Assembly (NCBI RefSeq): GCF_040939455.1
Contig: NC_134116.1
Coordinates: 74,603,900 to 74,667,899 of the forward strand
DNA: 64,000 nt
Source: Microcebus murinus
Taxonomy: Eukaryota; Chordata; Mammalia; Primates; Cheirogaleidae
Reading direction: 5' to 3'
This document shows, in pieces, positions 48,301 to 59,574 of the stretch. The translations under genes were made by a program, and so were the position numbers. The first letter of the stretch is position 1; every line of letters starts with the position of its first letter. Under the pieces are notes generated by a model. The model was given only the letters and a program-made list of their open reading frames with translations. It searched no databases and was not told the origin of the DNA.

Positions 48301-48354
48301 TGAATGATTGCTGCTCATGTTGCTCCAGCTCAGGAACCTGCCATGGCTCCCCAC

Positions 48355-48392
48355 TATCTGCCACATAAAATCCATCTGCCACATAAAATCCA
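48355..48392. repeat. Short tandem duplication, 18 bp unit
   Basis: The unit 'atctgccacataaaatcc' occurs twice in direct tandem, as expected from a replication slip. Confidence 0.95.
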
Positions 48393-48468
48393 GTTGTTCC
48401 AAACGAGGACCCCCACTGGCTTCCATCAGCTTATATCTGCCTGGTCCAAACCTCTTCTTTCTCAAGGC

Positions 48469-48817
48469 TATATTAGTCTGCGTGGGCTGCCATGACAAAG
48501 TACCCACTGGATGGATTAAACAACAGAAATTTATTTTCTGGAGGCCAGAAGTTGAAAATCAAGGTATCAGCAAGGTTGGTTCCTTCTAAGGCCTCTCCTT
48601 TTGGCTGGCAGATGGCCCTCTCCTGCCTGGGTTCAGATTTTCCTCTTCTTGTAAGAACATCACTCATGGTGGGTTAGGTTAGGGCCTACCCTAATGACCC
48701 CATTTTAACTTAATTACCTCTTTAAAGACCCTATCTTCAAATATAGCCACATTTTGAGTACTGGGAGTTGGTACTCCAATGTACGCATTTTGTGAGAACT
48801 CAATTCAGCCTGTGACA
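48469..48817 (-). mobile_element. MLT1-type solo LTR with exact 5 bp target duplication, antisense
   Basis: On the + strand: 'tatattagtctgcgtgggct', 'gccatgacaaagtacccact', 'aaacaacagaaatttatttt', then 'cctaccctaatgaccccatt', 'ttaacttaattacctcttta', 'aagaccctatcttcaaatat', ending 'tcagcctgtgaca'. That is the reverse complement of an MLT1A-like LTR of about 349 bp. The flanks are aaggc at 48464-48468 and aaggc at 48818-48822, an exact 5 bp duplication as made by ERVL-class integration. Confidence 0.93.
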
Positions 48818-49104
48818 AAGGCCCGTCTCACTGCTTTCTTTCTAAAACCTTCTCTACTTCCTCCTCTTTTCTCATCTCTTTCCTTCCTATTTTCTCTCTA
48901 CCAAATTTTTCCCGTCTTGCACAACACGCACACACTCACGCATATCCTAGAAGTTATTTCTCTCTTCTCAGTAACGATAGCACGAAATATTTTTCTTGTG
49001 GTACTTAACACTTTTTACCTCGCATCATATTGTCTTGTATTATACTTTGCCTTGTGTTACATTCCCTGTCTTATATGATTATATAATATATGTTTACATG
49101 TATT

Positions 49105-49243
49105 ATATGTGTGAATTCCTCAACTAGAATGTAAGCTCCTTCTGGGCAGACTCTGTCTCTACCTAATCTCTGTGGCTCTTACATGGCTTGATACAGGGCC
49201 TTCAACATAGTAGATGCTCAGTAAGTATCTAATGAATGAATAA
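49105..49243 (+). repeat. L2 LINE 3' end
   Basis: 'ctagaatgtaagctccttct' followed by 'gggcagactctgtctctacc', 'aacatagtagatgctcagta' and 'agtatctaatgaatgaataa' is a well preserved L2 terminus. Confidence 0.9.
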
Positions 49244-49484
49244 AGATGGTGGAAGTTAACTATGAAGTTGTCACTTGAGTATGAGATGAGTTAAATCTAT
49301 CATAATACATTTATTTCTTGCTTGAAAAACTGTTCTGAGAGGGCAAGGAATAAGAACCACGTGCAAGTTTGTGGCTAATAAACGTTTTCTAACAAGACTA
49401 ATAGTGTGCAGCAGAAAAGCCGACTGGTCCCATGGCAGCATAAATCCAGGGCTATGGCTGAAAGACAAGGGATGCAAGGCCGTT

Positions 49485-50105
49485 GTCGAGAGGACCAGTT
49501 CTGGAGCTAGACTGCCTGGGTTTGAACTTGACTGTGTGCTATGGTTTGGATGTGGTTTGTCTCCACCAAAACTCATGTTAAAATTTTATGGCTAATTTAG
49601 CAGTGTTGGGAAGTAATACTTTTAATATGTGATTACATCACTAACATAGATGGATGCCTTCTTCGAAAGACTGGGTTAGTTTTCTCTGGACTCAGTTAGT
49701 TCCAGGGAGAGTGGGTTGTGCTAAAGCGAGGTTGTCTCTCGTGTCCTGCCCTTCCCAGGCGTGCACGACGCCCCTTCTGTTTCTCCGCCACGTTTTGATG
49801 CGGCAAGAGTCCCCTCACCAGAAGCGGCCAGATGTGGCCGCCCAATCTTGACCTTCTCAGCCTTCAGAACAGAGAGCTAAACAAACCTCTTTTCTTTATA
49901 AGTTAGCTAGTCTCAGGTATTCTGTTATAGCAACGCAAAGCAGACTAAGACACTGTATGACCCTGAAAAACTCACATAACCTCTCTGTGCCGCAGTTTTC
50001 TCGTCCATTAACCGAGACCGTATATACCTGCCTGGTCGTCTCTTGTAGCACTTACATGGTGCCTGGCGCATAGTAAGCACACAGAACATGTTGGCCATCA
50101 TTCTC
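49485..50105 (-). repeat. MIR SINE, antisense, split by an LTR insertion
   Basis: The left part (49485-49536) reads 'ctggagctagactgcctggg' then 'tttgaacttgactgtg'. The right part (49953-50105) reads 'ctgtatgaccctgaaaaact', 'cacataacctctctgtgccg' and 'ggtgcctggcgcatagtaag'. Together they make one continuous MIR in reverse complement, interrupted exactly at 'actgtg|tgaccctg' by an MST-type LTR. The MIR is therefore the older element. Confidence 0.92.
49537..49952 (+). mobile_element. MST-type solo LTR (ERVL-MaLR) inserted in a MIR
   Basis: It starts 'tgctatggtttggatgtggt' and ends with 'taaacaaacctcttttcttt', 'ataagttagctagtctcagg' and 'tattctgttatagcaacgca', closing at 'agcagactaagaca'. This is the MST/THE-like MaLR LTR layout. 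The 5 bp flanks ctgtg (49532-49536) and ctgta (49953-49957) are a target duplication with one change. It is 416 bp with no internal region; a poly-A-type signal region precedes its end. Confidence 0.93.
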
Positions 50106-50789
50106 ACCAGTGACGTCCGAGGGCTTTGAAGCGCCACCACCCCTCTGCCACTCACATCTCCCTAAATGGGGTCATTATATTTCACTGCAAAAATATGAAA
50201 AGTTCTTCAAAAACATGACACTTCCTCCCAAGGATCTGCAATTAGCATTGGGTATAATTCTCCTTTATGAATGTGTTTCCGGACTCTGCGCAGGGAAAGC
50301 AGGTAGAACTTGTTCACGTTGTGGTTGGGCCTTTGAGATATGTGACAGCCAAGTCCCTAATTATTCTTAGAAATGTCAGAACTCACCAGATGCAATTGGG
50401 CTTGACAGTTCAAGGGCTAATTAACTGCAAACCGTGCTTCTTGGGTTGCCTCATTTGCAATTCTTGGTCACTTATTTTCTTAGGTCTTTTTAAAAATTCA
50501 TTTTGCAGTTTTGCAGGAAGTGAGAAGGCTGTGTGCAACAGATCAGTGGGAAGGGCGTGCCCCAGCCAGACCTTGGAGCCTCATGGAGGTGCAGGTGAGG
50601 TGGAGGAGGTCAGGGGTATCCTTGTCCAGAGCCTGGACTTGAAACACAGAAGGGAGCTGCAGGAGAAGGTGACATGAGCCGACACTGGATTCTCAGTTCT
50701 TCCACTTCACTTCCTCTTTTCCCCTGGCAGTCTCTAACAAGAGAATTTTCTCAGGGGTTACCTTTTTTTTTTTTTTTAATCCAAAAGTC

Positions 50790-51128
50790 CTATTGGAAGC
50801 AACACAAAAATATGCTAAATGAAATAAGCCAGTCACAAAAGAATATGTATTAAACGATTCCATTTATATGAACTACCTAGAAAAGGCTAACTCATGGAGA
50901 CAGTAATGGGCTAGAGGCCACCGGAGGCTACAGGGAGGGAAGAATGGGAGCTGTGGCTTCATGGGCACAGAGTTCCCGTCTGGAGTGATGTGATGAAAGG
51001 GTTTAGAAGTACATAGAGGTGATGGTAGCGCAACAACGCGAGTGTAATGAATGCCACTGAATTGTGCGCTTAAAAGTGGTTAAATGGCAAATTTTATGTT
51101 CCATATATGTTAGCGAAATTTTGAAAAA
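50790..51128 (+). repeat. L1M-family LINE-1 3' end
   Basis: 'gaaataagccagtcacaaaa' at 50821, 'gattccatttatatgaacta' at 50856, 'ctgaattgtgcgcttaaaag' at 51058 and 'tggcaaattttatgttccat' at 51086 are in L1M order and sense orientation. Only the ORF2 extreme 3' end and the 3' UTR remain, with no coding capacity. Confidence 0.92.
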
Positions 51129-51203
51129 TCTTGGAAGGAAAAACAAATCATTGTCCCCACTCCTTAGCATCACATGTAGGCCTGTCCATGCTCTGACTCC
51201 TGC

Positions 51204-51242
51204 AGGTGTGCCAGGTGTGCCAGGTGTGCCAGGTGTTCCAGA
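51204..51242. repeat. Tandem 9-mer, four copies (gtgtgccag)
   Basis: 'gtgtgccag' is repeated about four times, the last as 'gtgttccag'. Because the period is a multiple of three, it appears as a Val-Pro-Gly repeat in one frame. No larger coding context supports it. Confidence 0.95.
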
Positions 51243-51489
51243 ACACACCACGCTCGCTGTCTGGCCGCCGTACCTTTGCACGCACTGTCTCTGCTCGACA
51301 TGTCCTCTCCCTCCCGTCTCTCTGGCAAAGTCTTGTCATCTTCAGAACCACAAGTCAAGTGTTTCCTTGTCTGCAAATCTTCCTGACCCCTTCCCCCTAA
51401 TCTTCCAAGAACTGGTCGCTTCCTCCTTTTCGTGTTTTTGTACATCACGCCATTACGGCACTTGTGTTCAATGTGACTTATTTTCCTTT

Positions 51490-51755
51490 TTTAAATATTA
51501 ACTTATGATACATAGGGTAAAATTCATCACTCTTTTTAGTGTACATTTCTGCAAGTTTTGATAAATACGGTTAGTAGTTTCGCCAATACCAACACCATAG
51601 TTTCATCTCCACCTCCCCAAATTCCTCACACTGCTCTGTAGTCAGTTCCTGGCCCAGCCCCTGACAACCACAGTCTGGTTTTAGTCTCCATAGTTTGGCC
51701 TTATCCAGCACGTCATGTAAAAGAGATCATGCAGCATGTGTCACAGTTTTTTGTT
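51490..51755 (-). repeat. L1M 3' region, antisense
   Basis: 'tgatacatagggtaaaattc' and 'agtgtacatttctgcaagtt' near 51510-51555 continue into 'agtctggttttagtctccat' and 'gagatcatgcagcatgtgtc'. This matches the same L1M 3' segment found at 2216-2640, also in antisense. Confidence 0.8.
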
Positions 51756-51783
51756 ATTAGGTGGGACCTGTACAGCAGTCTCT

Positions 51784-51900
51784 TGTTCTAGACGTGAGCT
51801 CCTAGTGTGAGGAACCTGTCTTGTTCCTCTTTCCCGGCACCAAGCCTGGTGTGTGCCCCAACGCAGTGCTCTGTGCCTGTCAGTGAAAGGACTGAATGAC
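51784..51900 (+). repeat. L2 LINE 3' end, diverged
   Basis: 'tagacgtgagctcctagtgt', 'gaggaacctgtcttgttcct' and 'caagcctggtgtgtgcccc' follow the L2 terminal pattern 'tagactgtgagctcc', 'gggactgtgtcttg', 'gcctggcacatag'. Confidence 0.65.
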
Positions 51901-51904
51901 AGAA

Positions 51905-52600
51905 ACAGTTCCAGCACGGTGTCCTTGGCACGGGGTTCAGTGGGCGGTTCCAGGTGGGAGCAGAGGCAGCTAGCAAAAGACAGGCAGGGCCAGACGTGGC
52001 AGAGAGCAGGGCAGCTCCCAGCCCTTCCTTCCAGGTGGCTGGCGTGGCTGCCTGGAGCTGGGCCCTCCTTCTTGCCAGCACTGGTCATCCTGGGCAGCCC
52101 CACAAGGCCACTCCGTTAGCACTGCCTCTAGACTGGGCAATCTGGTCCCCACCTGGGACACTTCTCGTTGCAGGGCACCTCTGGGACCCCCAGCAAGCCA
52201 GCCCAGGATCGACCCACCTGCCATAGGCAGTAATGAACATTAGCCTGGTGGGGGCAGAGAGAACCAGATGTTGGGAGGAATGGGGTCCTCAGAACCACCT
52301 AACCTTTGCCCCCACTACACCTTTCACCTCTCCCTACTCCCCACCAACCACACAGTCACACATAGGCAAGTGCCTTTTGCTTGCTTGCCATAACACCAGC
52401 CTGGATTCAAGGAAAGAAGGCATATGGCCACGTAGCCATTTGAGCTGCTATTTTCCACTGCAGTTTTGGGTTTTAGCCTTCTCCGAGAACCCTGGGGAAG
52501 CCCTCATCCCCACATTCCCACCCTGTAGTCATGATCTTAACAGCAGCCAAGTCCCGCGTTCTTATTATTTCCCTTCCCTTCTGTGCTTCGTTAAATCTTT
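51905..52600. other. Non-coding DNA, no gene recognised
   Basis: GC-rich at 51930-52200, with overlapping frames on both strands. Neither a domain nor a convincing splice pair is seen. Confidence 0.45.
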
Positions 52601-52604
52601 CATT

Positions 52605-52755
52605 AGCCCCCCAGTGGGAGCTCCCTGAAGGCCAGGGTCACAACCAGGTCCTTGGATCACTGTGCAGGCACCATCTATTATTGTTAAAGAGAAACCCTAA
52701 CAGAATAAGGGCCGTGTGGTAAACACTAAGTAAATATCTGTTAAATAAGCTGATT
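52605..52755 (+). repeat. L2 LINE 3' end
   Basis: 'gagctccctgaaggccaggg' near 52618 and 'acactaagtaaatatctgtt' followed by 'aaataagctg' near 52723 are typical of the L2 3' end, with decay between them. Confidence 0.6.
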
Positions 52756-52957
52756 CGGTAATTCGTGGTCAAACAATACAGGTTATGGAAGCTGCCTACA
52801 TCTTCCTCGGCCCTTACTGTAGGGTCTCCATGGCTTCTGGATCACAGCCTGGGCAGAGACAAGAAGGAACCATTCACTCCTCAAGGCACTAGTAACCTTG
52901 GTTTAGTAATTCATGGGCAAAAGGATAGAAACCTAAGTTTAAAACAACATTTGGAGA

Positions 52958-53112
52958 GCATGGCCAGGCACAGGGGTGTGCACCTGTAATTTCAGCTATT
53001 CCTGAGGCTCAGGTGAGAGGATCACTGGAGGCCAGGACTTTGAGAACAGCCTGGGGCAACATAACAAGAACTTGTCACCAAAAAAAAAAAGGATTTAAAA
53101 AAAAACCACAAA
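52958..53112 (+). mobile_element. Monomeric Alu (FLAM-like) with 12 bp target duplication
   Basis: The body 'ggccaggcacaggggtgtgc', 'acctgtaatttcagctattc', 'ctgaggctcaggtgagagga', 'tcactggaggccagg' and a poly-A-rich tail form one left-type Alu monomer. Flanking sequence repeats as aacatttggaga at 52946-52957 and 53113-53124. That shows it inserted as a monomer by L1-mediated retrotransposition, rather than being a broken dimer. Confidence 0.88.
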
Positions 53113-53124
53113 AACATTTGGAGA

Positions 53125-55635
53125 CTATGGCGCACAACATCAACCGAGTCTCACATCACACTTGACCTACAGCCAGCCCTACACGTGTAGTCTAACACCT
53201 GCCCCTGACTTTACCCCTGTGATGCCCTTGTTTGTAACACAGAGTGCTTGTTCCCCCACTGGGAGTCCTGCACCAGCCGGGCACAGGGCTTTGACTTCTC
53301 TCCTTGCTCCCCTTGGAGACAGTTAGCCCTAAAACGCTCCCGGCTGGACGTCCCAGGGGTTCAAGTGTGTGGCCGACAGAAAGAAGGGGCTGTGACACCA
53401 CACTAATGGAAAGGGAGCCATTCATCAGGTCTTGGAGTCAAACCTGGAAAGCCATCTGCCTCTGTCTTCCATCAGGACTCTGCACCGGAGCAATCGCCTT
53501 CCTGGGCGCCTCCTCCCCACTGGGCGAGAGAAGCCAGCTCTCCGGTGGCGTGGCGTGGTGGGGGATGGGGGGGACTCTGGACACCACGGTGAGGGCGATG
53601 ACTTTGTGTTCATAATCACTGCGGCCCCCACTCTGCTCATGGGCCCTCATTTCTCAATGCTGGACCCAGTGAACATTTTTACTGGGCTCCTGCTAATGCT
53701 TTGCCTTTTGCTTTTGGCCGCTTAACTTTTGCATTCCAGGCCAACCATTTAGACGTATGTATACTCCCAGCGCTGCTCCATGGGAGCGTTTGTTATACTG
53801 AATGTAAAACAGGAGACGCTGTCTCATGCTGGCGCTCAGAGGATTGGGGTGACTCTACCACTTCAATCAGGGAACCCTGGGAGGCATGACGTCACTTTGA
53901 TTTACCCCACCTTCGAGACTTGACCATGATTAAGCCAAATAAATATATGATTGATAGTCTCTCTACAGAATTCAATCACACACGTCCCGGTGGTGGCAGG
54001 GAAGCATTTGGACCAGGTTGCCAGTTTCTTCTTATTTAACAATCCTGCCTGGCTCAGGGGTAGCACCAATAAGATATTAATTTCCCTGGGGAAATTTTCT
54101 TCTGATCATGTATATTGAGCTTGAAGCCTTTAGGCATATGCAGATTCTGAGGATGTATTTCTTTCACCTGAAGTCATTTTTGTTTTGTTTCACTCACAGT
54201 TTGTAGTTGTCTATTACATCAGCTTGAGAAAATTTCCCTCCACTTTCCACACTGTGTGTCCTCAGTCGTTTGGCGTGAGACGGGATGCGACATTCCAGCT
54301 GCCTCCGACCACGCCTCTGAAAGGAGAGACCTCAGCTCCCAGGGCTCCCAGGGCTCCCAGGGCTCCCAGCGCGGATTTGAGCACGTGAGAAGATACCTCC
54401 ATGGGTTAGTAAGAAGTTGGGGCGATTCGGTCTCCCTGTCCGCAGAAAGGCTTTTTTTCTCAGAGGCACTTTTAAAGGATAACAACTATTATTGTGCAGA
54501 TAAATCACAGTCAGAAAGCTAATTCCTAACTATTCGCCACCAAGCCCAAGGCATGCTAATGTTAGAGAACGTGGAGCTAGCTGGAGAGCAGAGAGTCAGG
54601 CAGAGATAGTCTTCATTCTACACATCTAGAGTAAATCAGTGAAGTGTCTTTAAATACTAAAAAGAAATGAAGAAATCCAGTTGTAAAAGTAGAGGAGGTC
54701 GACATGAGCCCCTACAGTCCTTTAGCTACTGGCCAGAGCAAAGTGGAACTGCAGGAGAGATGGGCATTCGTGTCTCTCGGGCTGCTTGGGGACTGTCCCC
54801 TCTTATTTGTCACACGGTTTGAGTTGGGTTGTGCCACTGCCCAGGGAAGGTGCAATATGTGTGACATTTGTTTGGGAGCAGTAACCAGTCCAATGGGGTG
54901 GGGTGGGGTGGGATCTAGGCTGGAGGTTGCTACCAGCTCTAGGCAAAGAGAAACGGACGGAGGAGCCCGAAGAGTAAGATGTAGTTTCTGCCTAGTTTTC
55001 GATAGGAACGCACTTTTAGTTTTCTTCTTCACTCTCACGGTGCTAACAGCGTGACTCAGTGTCAGTGTAAAGAGAGAGGAAGGCAACAGGGGGCCTGGGG
55101 AAAGCTCTGGCTGAGGGGTCCAATTTAGGTGCCTGTCCCCATCTGCTGCCCAAGCTGGGTGGCCACAGAGAAGTCTCTAACGCCCCTGGCCTCTCTGCAA
55201 GGGTCTGTTGGTTTATGATTCTAAGTGATCATCACATGTTTAAAAATCAGCTTTACAGACTAGCTCCCTCCAAAGGTCTGTTGGCAGATTTTAGCGAGTG
55301 CAGGCTCCCCTTGACTTACAGTGAGCGGGGTCATAGCCCGACACACCCAACGTAAATCGAAAACGCATTTAATACACCTCACCTGCTGAACATCAGAGCT
55401 TAGCCTAGTGTACCTCACAAGTGTAAGAACACTTACATTAGCCTGCAGTTGGGAAAAATCATCTAACACAAAGCTTATTTTATAAGACAGTGTTGAATAT
55501 CTCCTGTGATGTGCTGAAAACTGACAGTGAAAAACAGAATGGCTGCTTGGGTACTTGAGTACTATTCTCTGCTGAATGCACGTCACTTTCACACCATCAC
55601 AGCGTTGAAAACTCATAAGTCAGGAACTGTCTGCA
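53125..55635. other. Non-coding DNA, no gene recognised
   Basis: Contains a tandem 9-mer at 54331-54371 and a (GGGGT)n patch at 54896-54912. Otherwise it is ordinary sequence with short overlapping frames (for example 116 codons at 54704-55054) and no domains. Confidence 0.45.
54331..54371. repeat. Tandem 9-mer, about four copies (gggctccca)
   Basis: 'gggctccca' is repeated in tandem. This creates a Gly-Ser-Gln repeat in one frame and a Pro-Arg-Ala repeat in another. No coding support. Confidence 0.95.
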
Positions 55636-55637
55636 GT

Positions 55638-56127
55638 TGTTTTGGGTTGGGTTGTGTCCCCCCAGAAAGGATGTGTTCAAGTCCTAACCCTGGGTACCTG
55701 TAAATGGGACCTTACGTGGAAACAGGATCTTTGCAGATGCCATCCAGTTAAGATGAGGTTGTACTGGGTCGGGGTGAACCCTAATCCAGTGACTGGTGTC
55801 CTTATAAACAAGAGAGAAATTTGGACATAGACTCAGAAAGAATGCCATGCAACGAGGGAGGCAGAGGAGGCAGAAATGGGAATAATGTGTCTGCAAGGTA
55901 AGGGATACCAAGATTGCTAGGCGACTGGCAGAAGCTAAGAGACATGAAATGGATTCTCACCCATAGCCTCCCGGAACAACCAACCCTGCCATCCTTGTCA
56001 AAGGGACACTGTTGCTCCAGAAGGAACCACACCTTGATCCTGGACTTCTGACTTCCAGAATAAATTTCTGTTGTTTTAAGCCACCCAGGTTGTGGTGCTT
56101 TGTTATGGCAGCCCTAGGAAACTGACA
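55638..56127 (+). mobile_element. MLT1 solo LTR (ERVL-MaLR)
   Basis: It starts 'tgttttgggttgggttgtgt' and passes 'caagtcctaaccctgggtac', 'tctttgcagatgccatccag', 'tggtgtccttataaacaaga', 'gatcctggacttctgacttc' and 'ttctgttgttttaagccacc'. It ends 'ctaggaaactgaca'. This is the full MLT1 order in sense orientation, about 490 bp, with no internal sequence. I could not find a clean target duplication. Confidence 0.92.
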
Positions 56128-56129
56128 CG

Positions 56130-57225
56130 GCGGTCCCCTCGCATGCAGACCGACAGAACCGGAACGAGATTTATTAGATCCTTTATATATCTGGGGAACA
56201 TTTTTTGGTCTCAATGATAGCAACTTTATTTTGACAGGACTATTGTCCTTGCAATTCTTTACCTGGAGTACTTGGGATGCATATTCATTTCATGCTCTTA
56301 AAAAAGACTAAGCGTGCATGTGTGCGTGCACACACATCTATTCATCCGCCAAGCTGTATTTCCATTTTTTAAAAAAGTTATCTGTGTTTTTGTAGTATTA
56401 AGAAATGAATTAAACACTTCATGTATTTTCCACAAAAAGGCAACCGACATATTTAGCAGTGATGGCGCAGTGTTGCTGAATTCTGTGGGGCAGGAGCCAC
56501 GCCCAGCCAGGGCCCTGTGTTCTCTGAAAGATCTGCTGGCCAGCTCCATGGAGAAGCGAACTGCCCTCTGGCAATGCTGATGAGGCACTGCTCCATGTAA
56601 AGGCAATTTGAGGAAGAGCAATCACCTCCCGTGTGGGGAAGGCCAAGATAAGACTTATATTCGGATCCCCTGGAAATTATACATCTCTGCACCAACTACT
56701 GCATGCACCCACCTTGGTTTATGCTGCACACAAAGTAGACGTCTAACAACTATTTGATGATGGGCATAAATGAAGACTCACCAAACTTGATAAGTTGGAC
56801 CTCAGAATTGGTTTTATCTTAGACTTATAAAAGTATCTGGTTTAAGATTTTTTTTTTTTTAACTGATCGGTCGGATTTTCACAGCCTTGTTGCTCTCTCA
56901 TCAGCTCATTGGAACAGCCTTGGAGTCATATCCTACATGCGATTCAGTGCTGACCTTCAAAACTTGCTGGCCTACCATCGTTTGGTTTTGTTTTCTAAAA
57001 CAAAACTGTTCTAAGTAAGAAGAGTCAAAGGGAGCATTTTAAAATGATACTAAAAGAGTTTATATTATTACTGGGAAATTTATATCCTATTTCTTTACAT
57101 GAAAAAAGTGGAGTGCAAAACCAGCCCATGATTCTAAGTAATCACAATTCTTAAAATCAGTTTTTTAAAATTAGAAATTTTCAAATCTACCTTATGAAAT
57201 CTTTTTTTTTTTTTTTTGGTTGGTT
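56130..57225. other. Non-coding DNA, AT-rich
   Basis: Mostly AT-rich with poly-T runs at 56851-56862 and 57201-57217. Frames are short and without domains. Confidence 0.45.
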
Positions 57226-57227
57226 TT

Positions 57228-57412
57228 GAACTAGAAAAAGAGAATTTCTGGCACCTTTGCAGTTGAGAATTTTATCTGTCCTAGAATTAAGAAGAGAATC
57301 TAAACTACTCATTGTAGGTCAGTTGGCCAAGCAGAAAAAGATAATCTTTAAACTGAAATATAATCATCCATCCTTTTCTGTAGAAAGTGTGGTTCGCAGA
57401 AGACATAGATGT
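57228..57412 (+). repeat. Copy 1 of a local duplicated block
   Basis: Shares, in the same orientation and order, 'ttctggcacct', 'cagttgagaa', 'ctaaactact', 'gtagg' and 'gcagaaa..gtgtg' type blocks with 58005-58190. Identity is roughly 70-80% by eye. I do not recognise it as a named repeat. Confidence 0.75.
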
Positions 57413-58004
57413 ATATATTCGTCACGTATATATTCTAAACAAATACTCCTGAGCATAGAATCTGAACCAAAAAGAAATATATAAATGTCAGTATCGACAG
57501 GGTTAATTTTTAGGGCGGTAGGAATATGAATGGTTTCTCCCTTTTTTCTATTTTTGTGTATTTTCTATGGCAATTTGTAGTTCTATTATAGTGGGAAAAT
57601 ATAATTAATTGTTCAAATGATCGAAGAGCAAACCTGATGCTATGAAACATGTCTATAGACAGCTGGGAAACAACCACGGTTGACAGAGCCTGCTGTTGCT
57701 CTGTTATGAAGGATGAAGAGTGGCCCAATTTGGGTGAAAAGTCCTCACACCGAGGCCAAAGGACAGGCCAGCAGCAGGCCCTCCAGGTGAAGTCCCAGCC
57801 GGCCCATGGCCCAAGACCAGCCTTCTCCAGGCCGAAGTGTCATGGAGTCCAAGTTGGCACCATTTCTCTTGCATCAAGCTCATTTTGTCTTTAATCTGAG
57901 CCTGCTTTGATGTGTTCAAATGAAATGCCGAGAATTTTTAGAGCAGAGAAAGCAATGAAGAGTCTGGCTCCCTAATCTGTCCATCTGGATAGACACACTT
58001 TGAA

Positions 58005-58190
58005 TCCAGAGAACTTCTGGCACCTTCACAGTTGAGAACTTTATGTGCCCTGGAATCAGCAAGAGAGACTAAACTACTTATCGTAGGATATTTGGCCTGG
58101 CAGGATGGAAAAGATGGTTTTCACATTGAAAAAATGGGCTTCCTTTACTGCAGAAAGTGTGTTTTGCAAAGGATATATTTGTAAGACCAA
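58005..58190 (+). repeat. Copy 2 of a local duplicated block
   Basis: Starts 'gagaacttctggcacctt', then 'cacagttgagaactttatgt', 'gagactaaactacttatcgt' and 'ctgcagaaagtgtgtttt'. It is about 775 bp downstream of copy 1, same orientation. It is either a diverged local duplication or two members of an unnamed interspersed family. Confidence 0.75.
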
Positions 58191-58315
58191 AACATTAACT
58201 CTGAGAATGTAAAAGAGACTGCTAAGGAAGACTTTCACCCATTCATTCACTCATTCATTCATACAACTAATCATGAATACCAGCTGCATTCTGGTATGTG
58301 CACCAGTCCTTGAAG

Positions 58316-58505
58316 CAGTGGTCCTCAAAGTGTGGGTCCAGATCAGAATCATGGGCATCACCTGAGAACTTCTTAGAAAAGCAAATTCAGAAATTCTCAG
58401 ATTCAAGCCCAGAACTCCTGAAGTCCCCAGAGGTGGGGCTCAGTGATCTGGGTTTTAACAAGCATCCAGATGAGTACCGTGCCACTGAAGTTTGAGAACC
58501 ACTTG
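58316..58505 (-). mobile_element. MER5A hAT-Charlie non-autonomous transposon
   Basis: It begins 'cagtggtcctcaaagtgtgg' and ends 'gaagtttgagaaccactt'. These are near-inverted ends matching the MER5A termini cagtggttctcaaa / tttgagaaccactg. Internal wording ('agaatcatgggcatcacctg', 'gaggtggggctcagtgatct', 'gggttttaacaagcatccag') fits. About 190 bp, full length. The 8 bp flanks do not match well. Confidence 0.92.
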
Positions 58506-59570
58506 TGCTTGGGTGTGTTGCAGTGGGGTGGAGAGGGAATTACTGATAAGTACTTCAGCTATAATGGTAATGGTGACGAGGAGGAGCTCATTGTTCTGGG
58601 GGAGCGCAGAGTGCAAGGTAACCCGTGTCCCCATGGAGAGGGCTTTCCAGAGGCTACTGCTCTGCACTGAAGGCCCAGCCACAGTATTTATTTCTGTGAG
58701 CTTTGGTAATATTGCTCTCTTAGCATGTTATATGACACGTGATCTTCTCGATCCAATATCGTATTGATTTTAAGTATCCTTTTCAGTTGGCTTCCAGAAT
58801 GAAGTAAAAGGACCCAAATTAAATATCCTTTCTCTTTCCTGTTGATGTAATCTGCTCAGAATGTCTTTATTTGTGCTCTTATAAGATGGCCACAGCCCAG
58901 TCCTTGTGGCCCAGTGTAAATTTGCCAAAAGACATCCTGCCAACCCTGAGTGGTTATCAGAAACATCGTCGGATAGGTAGCTAGAGCCTCATGGTGCGCT
59001 TAGAACAAACGTTTCCTACTTTACAATGACATCCACTTATTTTCTTTTCCTTTGTCCTTGTTTTCTTCCTCATGGCACCATCTTTAGCTGGGAAAGTAGT
59101 AATTCTGCAAGCTGGCCCTCCTCTCGAATTTAACAGGCCTGGGCACAGCTGTGTGGGGAGCCGGGCTGCTGTGATGTGAGCCGCCTCCAGCATCTCCTGG
59201 GTCAAAAGGACTTGCTCTGCAGCAGAAGCCATTGTGTCTCGTGTTGTTTTTCTGCTTCTCTGGAGAGGAATGTCCAAAGGGGTGTGGCTGAGAGGTTAAC
59301 CACAGCTATGCAGACAACAGCTGGGTGCTTACTTCACTGCTTCCTAAGGGCTGCATTTTGGATCGTGTCCAAATAACCATATTTTTAATAGAAAGTGTGA
59401 AAACGACCCAGTTGAGTTTGATTTAATTGCCTATACAGTGGACATCTCCTCGTAGGTTCCAACTGTAGGACTGAGGTTATGTTTCCCATCACTAATGTAC
59501 ATCTTCATTTAAATTCCATCACAGCAGAACCTAATACTGGCAAGTCACAGCAACTGAGAATGATACAAGT
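58506..59570. other. Non-coding DNA, no gene recognised
   Basis: Short overlapping frames only, and no clear repeat. The region 59170-59360 is slightly GC-richer. Confidence 0.45.
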
Positions 59571-59574
59571 ACAT

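Noticed and set aside
53640..53740. Possible hAT (MER20-like) fragment
   Set aside because: Only the words 'tttctcaatgctggacccag' and 'gaacatttttactgggctcc' resemble it; too weak to annotate.
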